A DNA stretch of 64,000 nt from Nocardioides aurantiacus (lineage in GTDB: Bacteria > Actinomycetota > Actinomycetes > Propionibacteriales > Nocardioidaceae): positions 1,488,001 through 1,552,000 of the forward strand of contig NZ_RKHO01000001.1 in NCBI RefSeq assembly GCF_003752505.1, in the 5' to 3' direction. A program made the translations under genes and the position numbers. The notes under the pieces were generated by a model, which was not told where the DNA came from, made no database searches, and saw only the letters and a list, made by a program, of their open reading frames with translations. Shown in pieces: positions 11,887-21,056 of the stretch. Every line of letters starts with the position of its first letter. Positions within the stretch are counted from its first letter, which is position 1.

Positions 11887-13003
11887 GGCGACCGCGGCGA
11901 CGGTGCTGCACGTCGGCGGCGCGGCGCCGTACGACGTGGTGGTCGGGCACGACGTGCTGGCCCGGGTGCGCGACCTGCTGGGTCCCGGCGTACGACGGGT
12001 GGCGCTGTGCCACGCGCCCGGCCTCGGTGACCTGGTGGCCCGGGTGCGCGACCAGCTCGACGGCCTCGAGGTGCTCGACCTGCCGCTGCCCGACGGCGAG
12101 CACGCCAAGACCGCCGTCGTCGCCGCGGAGGCCTGGGAGGCGCTCGGCGAGGCCGGGTTCACGCGCTCCGACGCGGTGGTGACCGTCGGCGGCGGCGCGA
12201 CCACCGACATGGGCGGCTTCATCGCCGCCACCTGGCTGCGCGGCGTCCCCGTCGTCCACGTGCCCACCACCCTGCTGGCCATGGTGGACGCCGCCGTGGG
12301 CGGCAAGACCGGCATGAACACCGGCGCGGGCAAGAACCTCGTGGGGAGCTTCCACGAGCCGGCGGGTGTCCTGTGCGACCTCGACGCCCTGGTCACGCTG
12401 CCGCGGCCCGAGCTGGTCGCCGGCCTGGCCGAGGTGCTCAAGTGCGGCTTCATCGCCGACCCCGAGATCCTGGCCCTGGTGGAGGCCGACCCGGACGCAG
12501 CGCTCGATCCCGCCACGCCCGCGCTGCGCGAGCTGGTGGAGCGCGCAATCGGGGTCAAGGTCGGCGTCGTCGTCGACGACCTGCGCGAGACCGGCGGCCG
12601 CGACGGCCACCCGGGCCGCGAGGCGCTCAACTACGGCCACACCCTGGCGCACGCCATCGAGCGCGGCACCGGCTACCGCGTGCGCCACGGCGAGGCGGTG
12701 GCGCTGGGCATGGTCTACGTCGCCGAGCTCGCCCGCCGGGTCGGGCGCCTCGACGCCGCCACGGCCGACCGCCACGAGCAGGTGCTGCGGTCCGTCGGGC
12801 TGCCGGTGCGCCTCGCCGACGTCGGCGCCGACGACCTGGGCTTCGAGGAGCTGCTGGCCACGATGCGGGTCGACAAGAAGGCCCGCGGTGACCGGCTGCG
12901 GTTCCTCGTGCTCGACGGGCTGGCGCGGCCGACGGTGCTCGCGGGGCCCGAGGAGGACGCGCTGCGCGCGGCCTACGACCACGTCCGGAGGGCGACGCCA
13001 TGA
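11879..13003 (+). CDS. aroB: 3-dehydroquinate synthase
   Basis: Cyclises DAHP to 3-dehydroquinate with NAD and a divalent metal. 374 residues. NAD/substrate segments [13 protein letters not shown] and [18 protein letters not shown] are intact; metal ligands are Glu in LAEVLKCG, His in [11 protein letters not shown] and His in [10 protein letters not shown]. Part of the tightly packed aroC-aroK-aroB-aroQ unit. Confidence 0.97.
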   Translation: MAEATAATVLHVGGAAPYDVVVGHDVLARVRDLLGPGVRRVALCHAPGLGDLVARVRDQLDGLEVLDLPLPDGEHAKTAVVAAEAWEALGEAGFTRSDAVVTVGGGATTDMGGFIAATWLRGVPVVHVPTTLLAMVDAAVGGKTGMNTGAGKNLVGSFHEPAGVLCDLDALVTLPRPELVAGLAEVLKCGFIADPEILALVEADPDAALDPATPALRELVERAIGVKVGVVVDDLRETGGRDGHPGREALNYGHTLAHAIERGTGYRVRHGEAVALGMVYVAELARRVGRLDAATADRHEQVLRSVGLPVRLADVGADDLGFEELLATMRVDKKARGDRLRFLVLDGLARPTVLAGPEEDALRAAYDHVRRATP

Positions 13004-13476
13004 CCGAGACCACGACCGGGACCACGACCGGCACCGGGCCCACGACCGTGCTGGTGCTCAACGGGCCCAACCTGGGGCGGCTGGGCAAGCGGCAGCCGGA
13101 GATCTACGGCCACACGACGTACGCCGACCTGGTCGGCCTGTGCGAGCAGTGGGGCCACGACCTCGGGCTGGCCGTCGAGGTCCGACAGACCAACCACGAG
13201 GGGGTGCTGCTCGACTGGCTCAACCAGGCGGCCGACGACGGCACGCCGGTGGTGCTCAACGCGGCGGCGTGGACGCACTACTCGCTGGCCCTCTACGACG
13301 CGTGCGCGCAGCTGACCGCACCCCTGGTCGAGGTCCACATCAGCGACCCCAAGAACCGGCCGGAGGAGTTCCGGCACACCTCCCACGTGACGCCGCACGC
13401 GGCCCACGAGGTGGTGGGGCAGGGCGTCGACGGCTACCGCGTCGCCCTGGAGCACCTGGCGGGCGACCGGACCTAG
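13000..13476 (+). CDS. aroQ: Type II 3-dehydroquinate dehydratase
   Basis: Dehydrates 3-dehydroquinate to 3-dehydroshikimate; dodecameric type II enzyme. 158 residues. [17 protein letters not shown] carries the N-terminal Asn, the Arg and the catalytic Tyr; [10 protein letters not shown] and the His in NAAAWTHYS follow. The loop [18 protein letters not shown] differs from the common SNVHAREEFR form by an extra residue between the two arginines. ATGA overlap with aroB. The stop is shared as CTAG with the convergent regulator gene. Confidence 0.94.
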   Translation: MTETTTGTTTGTGPTTVLVLNGPNLGRLGKRQPEIYGHTTYADLVGLCEQWGHDLGLAVEVRQTNHEGVLLDWLNQAADDGTPVVLNAAAWTHYSLALYDACAQLTAPLVEVHISDPKNRPEEFRHTSHVTPHAAHEVVGQGVDGYRVALEHLAGDRT

Positions 13477-14171
13477 CGGATCCCGGTGACGGCGCCCGGC
13501 GGGTCGAGGACGGTGCGGGTCTCGTCGGGGTTGAACCCGTGGCGGACCGCCCACAGCACCGCCTGGCTGCGGCGCTGCACGCCGATCTTGCGGTAGGCCG
13601 AGCGGATGTAGGTCTTCACCGAGTTGATCGAGAGGTAGGCGCGCGACGCCACCTCCTGGTTGGACAGGCCCTGGGCGATCAGCGCGAGCACCTCGGACTC
13701 CCGCGCGCTCAGGCCCAGCCCGCGGCCGGGCCAGTCGCCGGCGCTGATCGTGGCCTCGGCGTCCTCGGGGGCCTGGCTGACCACCACGGAGCCGGCGGCG
13801 ACCTTCTCCAGGGCGTCGACGACCTCGTCGGCGCCGGAGGTCTTGCTCAGGCAGCCGGCCACGCCCAGGTCGAGGCACTCCTGCACCAGCTGGGGGTCGA
13901 GGTGCCAGGTGTAGATCACGACCGGGGCGGCCGTGGTCGCGAGCACCTCGGCGACCGGACCGACCGCGCGCTCGCGGGTGAAGGCGTCGTAGAGCAGCAC
14001 GTCGACGGGGCTGCTGACGGGGACGCCGCTGTCGAGCTCGACGACCTGCACGCGCGAGGCGAACGGCTCGAGCATCCGGTGCACCCCCTGCACCACGACC
14101 TCGTAGTCGTTCATGATCGCGACGCGGACGACGTCGCTCCCGGGGGTGCGCTCCGGAGCCGGGGTGGACAT
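13473..14171 (-). CDS. LuxR/NarL-type response regulator, orphan
   Basis: Two-component DNA-binding regulator. 232 residues from the ATG at 14171. The receiver domain (about 10-125) has an acidic pocket (IMNDYEV), the phosphoacceptor Asp in VDVLLYDAF and the conserved Lys in CLSKTSG. The LuxR HTH near the C-terminus reads [22 protein letters not shown], followed by [15 protein letters not shown]. No histidine kinase is adjacent, so the partner is unknown. A GTG at 14180 is an alternative start, but the TATCGT box 7 bases before the ATG argues for a leaderless message. Its stop overlaps the aroQ stop. Confidence 0.9.
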   Translation of the reverse strand: MSTPAPERTPGSDVVRVAIMNDYEVVVQGVHRMLEPFASRVQVVELDSGVPVSSPVDVLLYDAFTRERAVGPVAEVLATTAAPVVIYTWHLDPQLVQECLDLGVAGCLSKTSGADEVVDALEKVAAGSVVVSQAPEDAEATISAGDWPGRGLGLSARESEVLALIAQGLSNQEVASRAYLSINSVKTYIRSAYRKIGVQRRSQAVLWAVRHGFNPDETRTVLDPPGAVTGIR

Positions 14172-14178
14172 GGGGGCC

Positions 14179-14184
14179 ACGATA
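14179..14184 (-). promoter_or_regulatory. -10 box TATCGT of the LuxR-type gene, leaderless
   Basis: On the minus strand TATCGT is followed by 7 bases and the ATG at 14171. This supports 14171 over the GTG at 14180, which lies inside the box. Confidence 0.5.
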
Positions 14185-14262
14185 GTCCAGGGGGGTGACG
14201 GCCACCGGCGGACGCCGTACGCCCCACCCCTGTGGGGGAGGTCGGGGCCAGGTGGTCAGGGC

Positions 14263-14268
14263 TAGCGT
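14263..14268 (+). promoter_or_regulatory. -10 box TAGCGT of the dehydrogenase/PIG-L/glycosyltransferase operon
   Basis: TAGCGT 47 bases before the GTG at 14316, giving a leader of about 40 bases that contains GAGGAG 7 bases before the start. Confidence 0.45.
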
Positions 14269-14315
14269 CGGCACGTCGTGCGTCCGTGCGGCGCCCCAGC
14301 CCGAGGAGTGACCCG

Positions 14316-15392
14316 GTGCCCCCCACCCCCGTCCGGCTGAGCCAGGGGCGAGCGGCGTCCCCCGTGCTGGGTGCGCTCGTGGAGGACGCCGTGCGCGCGG
14401 CGTACGCCGACCCGGCCGGTCCCGACCTCACCGCGGCCCTCGACCTGGCGGTGCTGCTGGGCCGCACGCTGCCGCTGCCCGCCGCCGGCGACACCGTCGG
14501 GCTGTGGGAGGCGCTGGCCACGCTCGGGGCGGTCGACCTCACCGTCGCGCGCGTGGTCGAGCCCCACCTCGACGCCCTCGCGGTCCTCGCGGAGGCGGCG
14601 GCCGCGGGCTCGACCGCTCCCGACGCCCCGGACGACGCGACCTGGGGCGTGTACGCCGCGGAGGGTCCCCGCCGGCTGGAGGCACGGCCGGCCCCCGACG
14701 GCTGGGTGCTCGACGGCGAGAAGTCGTGGTGCTCCCTGGCCGACCACGTCGACCACGCCCTGGTGACGGCCTGGGTCGACGAGACCCGCCGCGGGCTGTT
14801 CGCCGTGGACCTGGGCGCCGCCGGGGTGGCCCGGCAGGCCACCGGCGGCTGGGTGGCGCGCGGCCTGGCCGCCGTGCGCAGCACCGGCCTGCGCCTCGAC
14901 GGCGTGCCCGCGACGCCGGTCGGGGACCCCGACTGGTACCTCACCCGCCCCGGCTTCGCCTGGGGTGGCGCCGGCGTCGCGGCCGTGTGGTTCGGCGGGG
15001 CCGTGGGCGTGGCCCGCCGGCTGCGCGAGTCCGCCGAGCGACGCGAGCCCGACCAGCTCGCGCTGGCCCACCTCGGCGCGGTCGACGCCGTCCTGGACGG
15101 CGCCCGCGGCTCGCTGGCGGCGGCGGCCGACCTCGCCGACACCCGGCCCGACACCGCCCGCGCGGAGCTCGTCACCACCCGCGTGCGCCAGCAGGTCGCC
15201 GACGCGGCCGCCGAGGTGCTCGACCGGGTCGGTCGCGCGCTGGGACCGGGGCCGCTGGCCACCGAGGAGCCGCACGCCCGACGGGTGGCCGACCTCGGGC
15301 TCTACCTGCGCCAGCACCACGCCGAGCGCGACCTGGCCCGGCTGGGCTCGCTGGTGCTCGATGCCGCCCCCGACGCGGAGCGGTGGTGGTGA
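14316..15392 (+). CDS. Acyl-CoA dehydrogenase-like protein of a PIG-L/glycosyltransferase operon
   Basis: 358 residues from the GTG at 14316, chosen for the GAGGAG seven bases upstream. The fold looks like acyl-CoA dehydrogenase: a helical N-terminal part, a central barrel with DGWVLDGEKSWCSLADHVDHALVTA, and a C-terminal helical part (TRVRQQVADAAAEVLDRVGRALGPGPL). It is shorter than classical enzymes and I cannot place the usual catalytic Glu, so acyl-CoA may not be its substrate. Four-base overlap with the next gene. The same gene trio recurs in other bacteria by my recollection; the product is unknown. Confidence 0.8.
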   Translation: MPPTPVRLSQGRAASPVLGALVEDAVRAAYADPAGPDLTAALDLAVLLGRTLPLPAAGDTVGLWEALATLGAVDLTVARVVEPHLDALAVLAEAAAAGSTAPDAPDDATWGVYAAEGPRRLEARPAPDGWVLDGEKSWCSLADHVDHALVTAWVDETRRGLFAVDLGAAGVARQATGGWVARGLAAVRSTGLRLDGVPATPVGDPDWYLTRPGFAWGGAGVAAVWFGGAVGVARRLRESAERREPDQLALAHLGAVDAVLDGARGSLAAAADLADTRPDTARAELVTTRVRQQVADAAAEVLDRVGRALGPGPLATEEPHARRVADLGLYLRQHHAERDLARLGSLVLDAAPDAERWW

Positions 15393-16753
15393 GGGTGCCG
15401 ACGCCGCACGAGTTCACCCACGTCGGGCCGGGCACCTCGGCCCGCGACTGGCGCGCGCACCCCGGGTGGGCGGCGGGCGAACCGCTGGACCTCCGTGGCG
15501 TGCACCACCTCGTGGTGGTGGCCGCGCATCCCGACGACGAGTCGCTGGGCGCCGGGGGCCTGGTGGCCGCGGCGCGCGACGCCGGGGTCTGCGTGCACCT
15601 GGTGTGCGCCACCGACGGGGAGGGCAGCCACCCCGACTCGCCGAGCACGACCCCGCAGCAGCTCGCGGCGGTGCGGGCCCACGAGGCCCGGGCCGCGGCG
15701 CTCGAGCTGGGGGTGGGCGAGGCGCAGCTGGTGCGGCTGCAGCTGCCCGACGGTGACCTGGCCGACCACCAGGAGCAGCTGACGCGGCGGCTGGTGGAGC
15801 TCGTCGTCGCCGGGGGAGCGGGCGAGCGGACCGTCCTCGCCGCACCCTGGCGCGAGGACGGCCACCCCGACCACGAGGCCGCGGGACGGGCCGCGGCCGC
15901 GGCGGCGCGGCGTACGGACGCGACGCTGTGGGAGTACCCCGTCTGGTTCTGGCACTGGGGCACGCCGGCCCAGGCGCCCTGGTCGCGGCTGCGGCCGCTC
16001 ACGCTCACCGGGCCCGAGGCCCAGGCCAAGCAGCGCGCGATCGCCAGCCACCGCAGCCAGGTGGCGCCGCTGTCCGACGAGCCGGGGGACGGGACCCTGC
16101 TCGGCCCCGAGCTGCTGGAGCACTTCGCCGGCACCGTCGAGCACCTGCTGGTCACGCCGTCCACCGAGTGCCCCGACGACGCCCTCGACAGCGTCCACGA
16201 GCAGGACGCGGACCCGTGGGGCGTGGAGAGCCGGTGGTACGAGAAGCGCAAGCGCGACCTCGTGCTCGCCGCCCTGCCGCGAGCACGCTTCCGTCGCACC
16301 CTCGAGGTGGGCTGCTCGACCGGGTCGCTGGCACAGAGCCTGGCCACGCGCACCTCCACCCTCGTCGCCGTGGACCGGTCGCCGGCCGCGCTGCGCGCGG
16401 CCCGCACCCGCCTGGCCGACGCCCCCGGCACCGACGTGCTGGGACTGGACGTCCCCGCGCGCTGGCCGGGCGGGCGCTTCGACCTCGTCGTGGTCTCCGA
16501 GGTCGGCTACTTCCTCAGCCCGCTCGCCCTGGACCGCCTCGTCGACCGGGCGGCCGACAGCCTCGACCCCGACGGCGTCGTCGTGCTGTGCCACTGGCGG
16601 CACCCGGTCGAGGGGTGGCCGCTCGACGGTCCGGCCGTGCACGCCCGGGTGGCGGCGCGCCTCGACCTGCCGCTGCAGGCGACGTACGCCGACCGAGACG
16701 TGGAGATCCGCGTGCACAGCGCCGACGCGTCCTGGCCGGACCCCGGGCGGTGA
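15389..16753 (+). CDS. Bifunctional PIG-L-type deacetylase / class I SAM methyltransferase
   Basis: 454 residues. The N-terminal half (about 30-240) is a PIG-L/LmbE zinc deacetylase: AAHPDDESLGAGG holds the metal-binding and catalytic residues, and GHPDHEAAGRA the further His. The C-terminal half (about 260-450) is a NodS-like methyltransferase with SAM motif LEVGCSTGSLAQSL, DRSPAAL and FDLVVVSEVGYF. The fusion suggests N-deacetylation of a GlcNAc-like sugar followed by methylation of the same molecule (inference). GTG at 15389 overlaps the upstream stop as GTGA; GTG codons at 15383, 15386 and 15395 are alternatives. Confidence 0.9.
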   Translation: MRVPTPHEFTHVGPGTSARDWRAHPGWAAGEPLDLRGVHHLVVVAAHPDDESLGAGGLVAAARDAGVCVHLVCATDGEGSHPDSPSTTPQQLAAVRAHEARAAALELGVGEAQLVRLQLPDGDLADHQEQLTRRLVELVVAGGAGERTVLAAPWREDGHPDHEAAGRAAAAAARRTDATLWEYPVWFWHWGTPAQAPWSRLRPLTLTGPEAQAKQRAIASHRSQVAPLSDEPGDGTLLGPELLEHFAGTVEHLLVTPSTECPDDALDSVHEQDADPWGVESRWYEKRKRDLVLAALPRARFRRTLEVGCSTGSLAQSLATRTSTLVAVDRSPAALRAARTRLADAPGTDVLGLDVPARWPGGRFDLVVVSEVGYFLSPLALDRLVDRAADSLDPDGVVVLCHWRHPVEGWPLDGPAVHARVAARLDLPLQATYADRDVEIRVHSADASWPDPGR

Positions 16754-17462
16754 CCGCCGCGGACGTCCGGCCCGGCCCGCTGGCCGTGCACGTCGTGGTG
16801 CCGGCGCGCGACGAGGAGCTGCTGCTCGCCGGCCACCTGCTCGCGCTGGCCCGGGCGGTGGACGGGCTGCGTCGCGCCCGTCCCGCGGTGCGGGTGGCGG
16901 CCACGCTGGTGCTGGACAGCTGCACGGACTCCTCGGCCGACCTGGCGCGTCGTACGGCCACGGGGTGGGGGTGGCTGGAGACCGTGCAGGTCGGGCTGGG
17001 CTGCGTGGGTCGGGCCCGGGCCGCCGGGGTCGACCGGGTGCGTGCCGCCCACCGCGACCTGCCACCCGAGCGGGTGTGGGTGGCCTCGACCGACGCGGAC
17101 TCCGCGGTGCCCCCGGACTGGCTGGTGCACCACGCCCGGGTCGCCGCCGACGGGGCCGCGCTGCTGACCGGCACGGTGCGTCCCGTGGGCCTCTCCGCCG
17201 ACCGGCTCGGCCGGTGGCTGGCGGTGCACCAGCTCGGGGACGGCCACGAGCACGTCCACGGCGCCAACCTGGGGTTCACGCTGGCCGCGCACGACGCGGT
17301 GGGCGGGTTCGCGCCGCTGCCGACCGGTGAGGACGCCGACCTCGTGGCCCGGATGCGGGCCGCCGGCGTGCCGTGGGTGGCCTCCGCGGCCTCCCCGGTG
17401 CTCACCTCGGGCCGTGCAGTGGCGCGGGCGCCGGAGGGCTTCGCGGAGTTCGTCGCGGACCT

Positions 17463-17466
<4 letters not shown>
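16750..17466 (+). CDS. Family 2 glycosyltransferase
   Basis: 238 residues, a GT-A fold enzyme without membrane helices. The N-terminus VHVVVPARDEELLLAGHL is the nucleotide-sugar binding start, STDADSAVPPDWL carries the DxD-type metal site, and GANLGFTLAAHDAVGGF with GEDADLVARM gives the acceptor/catalytic ED motif. GTGA overlap with the deacetylase-methyltransferase gene, so all three genes are coupled. It probably adds a sugar to the molecule handled by its neighbours. Its stop is shared as CTAG with the convergent hydrolase gene. Confidence 0.88.
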
Positions 17467-18203
<737 letters not shown>

Positions 18204-18281
18204 GGCGTCAGTCAAGCAGCCCGTGCTGCGCGCCACAGCCCGCGGACGCGTGGCGCGGCGCGGTGTGGGAACGTGAGACGA

Positions 18282-19280
18282 GTGAGGTCGTACCGCTGCC
18301 GGGTGTGCGAGAACCCGCTCCACTTCGAGAACTCCCAGTGCGTGTCCTGCGGGAGCCGGCTCGCCTTCTCCCGCGACGAGCGCGAGGTGGTGCCGGTCGA
18401 CCAGGACGGTCGCTACACCGCGGCGGACGGCACGACCTGGACGGTGTGCCGCAACCTGGGGCTCTCGGGCTGCACCTGGCTGGCCTCCACCGAGGGTGCG
18501 CAGTGCTCGGCGTGCGACCTCACCCGCACCCGCCCCCACGACTCCGACGCCGTCGGGCTGCGGCAGTTCTGGGACGCCGAACGGGCCAAGCGCCACCTCG
18601 TCGCGGAGCTCGACGTGCTCGGCTTCCCCGTCGTGGACAAGCACACCGACCCGCAGGACGGCCTGGCCTTCGACCTGCTCAGCAGCGTGGCGGAGTCGGT
18701 GACCATCGGGCACGCCGACGGCGTCATCACCATCGACCTCGCCGAGACCGAGGCCTCGCACCGCGAGAAGCTGCGGGCCCAGCTCGACGAGCCCTACCGC
18801 ACGATGCTGGGCCACTTCCGGCACGAGTCGGGCCACTACTTCGAGTGGCAGCTGGTGCGCGGGCAGGAGCGGATCGCCCGGTCGCGGGAGCTGTTCGGCG
18901 ACGAGAGCGCCGACTACCAGGCCGAGCTCGACCGGCACTACGCCGAGGGGCCGCCGGAGGACTGGGAGTCCTCGCACATCTCGGCGTACGCCACGATGCA
19001 CCCGTTCGAGGACTTCGCGGAGACCTGGGCGCACTACCTGCACATCTGCGACACCATCGAGACGGCCTCGGAGTACGGCCTGGCCCTGCCGGGCCCGCGC
19101 ACCGCCCAGGACTCGTTCCGCGACGTCGTGGTGGGCACCTGGGTGCCGCTCGCGATCGCGCTGAACATGATCAACCGCAGCATGGGCCACGACGACCTCT
19201 ACCCCTTCGTCATCCCCGGGCCGGTCCTCGACAAGCTCGAGTTCGTCGCCTCGCTCTCCGGTGCGCGGCTCGATGGGTGA
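18282..19280 (+). CDS. Putative zinc-binding metallopeptidase
   Basis: 332 residues. The N-terminus has a zinc-ribbon: CRVCENPLHFENSQCVSCG, and a second Cys cluster further on (CRNLGLSGCTW with CSAC). The peptidase motif is FRHESGHYFEW (HExxH), with FAETWAHYLHICDT as the probable third-ligand helix. This layout matches a conserved but uncharacterised bacterial family. GTG at 18282 gives MRSYRCRVC, the family-typical start; GTG at 18273 is also possible. The stop lies inside the flavin reductase gene, so the two are translated together. Confidence 0.85.
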   Translation: MRSYRCRVCENPLHFENSQCVSCGSRLAFSRDEREVVPVDQDGRYTAADGTTWTVCRNLGLSGCTWLASTEGAQCSACDLTRTRPHDSDAVGLRQFWDAERAKRHLVAELDVLGFPVVDKHTDPQDGLAFDLLSSVAESVTIGHADGVITIDLAETEASHREKLRAQLDEPYRTMLGHFRHESGHYFEWQLVRGQERIARSRELFGDESADYQAELDRHYAEGPPEDWESSHISAYATMHPFEDFAETWAHYLHICDTIETASEYGLALPGPRTAQDSFRDVVVGTWVPLAIALNMINRSMGHDDLYPFVIPGPVLDKLEFVASLSGARLDG

Positions 19281-19872
19281 CCCGGTGGACCGCGCCGTGG
19301 ACGGCTCCTCGGACGGCCCCTCGGGTAGTGCGGGCGAGGACGACTTCGGGTTGTGGCTCGGTGACCACACGCCGGTGCCCGGTGACGACCGTGGCGCCGT
19401 CCACGCCCGGCACCAGCGCGACGTGCTCGGTCGGTTCGCGACCGGCGTGACCGTGGTGACCGCCGTGCACGAGGGCGAGCCGGTCGGCCTGACCTGCCAG
19501 TCCTTCAGCAGCGTCTCGCTCGAGCCGCCGCTGGTGCTGTTCTGCGTCTCCCGCACCTCCAGCACCTGGCCCCGCGTGCGCGCCTCGGGCCACTTCTGCG
19601 TCAACGTCCTCGCCGCCGACCAGCAGCCCCTGGCCGAGGCGATGGCGGTCCGGGGCCCCCACAAGTTCACCGGCGTCGACTGGCGCCCCGGCGTCTCCGG
19701 CTCCCCGGTCGTCGCCGGCACCCTCGCCCACGTCGACTGCCGCATCGAGGCCGTCCACCCCGCCGGCGACCACGACGTCGTGATCGGCCACGTCCTCGAC
19801 CTGGGCCTCGGCTCGCCCACCACCTCCGCCCCCCTCCTCTTCCACCGGGGGGGCTACCTCCCGGAGGGGTAG
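19273..19872 (+). CDS. Flavin reductase domain protein (FMN-binding split barrel)
   Basis: 199 residues from the ATG at 19273, 8 bases inside the metallopeptidase gene; GTG 19261 is an alternative. The flavin_reduct domain begins near residue 45: DVLGRFATGVTVVTA, then GLTCQSFSSVSLEPPLV, VLFCVSRTSSTWP, FCVNVLAADQQPLAE and the C-terminal DHDVVIGHVLDL. Such proteins reduce FMN/FAD with NAD(P)H for a partner monooxygenase, but none is adjacent. The first 40 residues are acidic and probably disordered. Confidence 0.88.
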   Translation: MGDPVDRAVDGSSDGPSGSAGEDDFGLWLGDHTPVPGDDRGAVHARHQRDVLGRFATGVTVVTAVHEGEPVGLTCQSFSSVSLEPPLVLFCVSRTSSTWPRVRASGHFCVNVLAADQQPLAEAMAVRGPHKFTGVDWRPGVSGSPVVAGTLAHVDCRIEAVHPAGDHDVVIGHVLDLGLGSPTTSAPLLFHRGGYLPEG

Positions 19873-19882
19873 GCGGCTGCTG

Positions 19883-19904
19883 GTTCCCCGGACGTCCGGG
19901 GAAC
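19883..19904 (+). terminator. Perfect 22-bp palindrome after the flavin reductase gene
   Basis: GTTCCCCGGAC followed by its exact reverse complement, 10 bases after the stop at 19872. It can form an 11-bp stem or act as a symmetric protein site. There is no T-run, so termination would be of the hairpin-only kind; an operator role for the following gene is equally possible. Confidence 0.45.
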
Positions 19905-19912
19905 TGGGGACG

Positions 19913-19936
19913 TGTCAGGTGTCGTGACGGCTGACA
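19913..19936 (+). promoter_or_regulatory. Inverted repeat TGTCAG-N12-CTGACA upstream of the AbiEi-like gene
   Basis: Two 6-bp half-sites in inverse orientation with a 12-base spacer, in the gap before the AbiEi-like HTH gene. This could be an operator; AbiEi antitoxins are known to bind inverted repeats upstream of their own operon. Short half-sites, so chance is possible. Confidence 0.3.
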
Positions 19937-20094
19937 GGTCCCGGAGAAGGCTGACGAGTCGGCGGCGCGGCGTACGTCGGGGCGCGGTGGCCGGCACACG
20001 ACGGATCGCTCCGCGCACCGGCACGTCCACAGCCGCGCCCGAGCCTGTGGATCGTCGTTCGACGTCGCGGCCAGTCGCGCGCAGGCTGGTCGTC

Positions 20095-21051
20095 GTGGAC
20101 CCGCACCCCGATCGCCGCCCGGCGGCGGCCCCTCGTGACCAGCCGCTCGACCTACCCGCCGTGCCCAGCACGCTGCCGCTCGACCGTCCGTTCACCCGCG
20201 AGGCGGCGCGCCAGGCCGGGGTGGAGCGACGTGCCCTCGAGCGGCTGCTGAAGCGCGGCGAGCTGGTCCGGCTGGTCCGTGGGGTGTACGCCGCAGCCGC
20301 GCTCGTCGACGTGCCCGCGGTCCGTGTCGCGGCCGTCGCGCTGGCAGCGGGCGAGGCGCGCGACGACGTGCTCGTGGTCGACCGGACGGCGGCCTGGCTG
20401 CACGGGGTGGACGTTGCCGGGTGGGAGCAGGGTCCGGTGCCGCTGGACCTGCGCCGCCGTACGCCGACCCCCGGCGCCCGCCACCGCAGCGCACCGGCGT
20501 GGGAGGACCGCGACCTGGTGCGCCTCGGGCCGCTGGTAGTCACCTCGCCGCTGCGCACCGCCGTCGACCTCGGGCGGGGCGGGCCGGAGGCGTTCGCAGC
20601 GGTGGTGATGGACCGGCTGCTGCGCACCGGGGGCCTGCGGCACACCGAGCTGCTGGCCGAGCTGGCCCGCTGGTCGGGACGGACCGGGGCGGTCCGGCTG
20701 CGCGAGCTGGCCGCGGCGGCCGACGGGCGGGCGGTGACGGCGGGGGAGTCGGTGCTGCGGCTCGGCTGGCACCGAGCCGCGCTGCCGACGCCCACGCCGG
20801 GGCTCCTCGTCCGAGCGGGCGACCGGTTGGTCCGGCTGGCGCTCGGCCTGGCCGACCGCCAGTTCGGGGCCGTGCTGTCGGGCCAGCTCGACCGGGCCGA
20901 GGTCGCCACCGACGACCTGGCCCGGCTCACCGACGCGGGCTGGCGGGTGGTGCTGCTCCGCGAGGACCGGGTGCTGCGCGAGGACCCGTCGCTGTGGGGC
21001 GCCCACCTGGTGCGGGAGTTCCACCAGCAGCTGCTGGCCCAGGTGGGCTGA
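20095..21051 (+). CDS. AbiEi-like HTH protein with degenerate nuclease-like C-terminus
   Basis: 318 residues from the GTG at 20095. The N-terminal winged-HTH is FTREAARQAGVERRALERLL then VRLVRGVYAAA, the AbiEi-antitoxin-type region; VDRTAAWLHGVDV and TSPLRTAVDLGR follow. The C-terminal part aligns with the DUF559/Vsr-like nuclease part of the copy at 47061 (shared GESxLRLxW), but the acidic active-site pattern is missing: RLALGLADRQFGAVLSGQ stands where the other has D...EYDGEEFH. No AbiEii toxin gene is adjacent. An open frame reaches back to 19912, but that part is Arg-rich and unlike the family, so it was not used. Confidence 0.72.
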   Translation: MDPHPDRRPAAAPRDQPLDLPAVPSTLPLDRPFTREAARQAGVERRALERLLKRGELVRLVRGVYAAAALVDVPAVRVAAVALAAGEARDDVLVVDRTAAWLHGVDVAGWEQGPVPLDLRRRTPTPGARHRSAPAWEDRDLVRLGPLVVTSPLRTAVDLGRGGPEAFAAVVMDRLLRTGGLRHTELLAELARWSGRTGAVRLRELAAAADGRAVTAGESVLRLGWHRAALPTPTPGLLVRAGDRLVRLALGLADRQFGAVLSGQLDRAEVATDDLARLTDAGWRVVLLREDRVLREDPSLWGAHLVREFHQQLLAQVG

Positions 21052-21056
21052 GGGGC

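Noticed and set aside
19912-20094. N-terminal extension of the AbiEi-like protein
   Set aside because: The extra 61 residues are Arg-rich, lack family similarity, and cover the inverted repeat; the GTG at 20095 gives a normal N-terminus.
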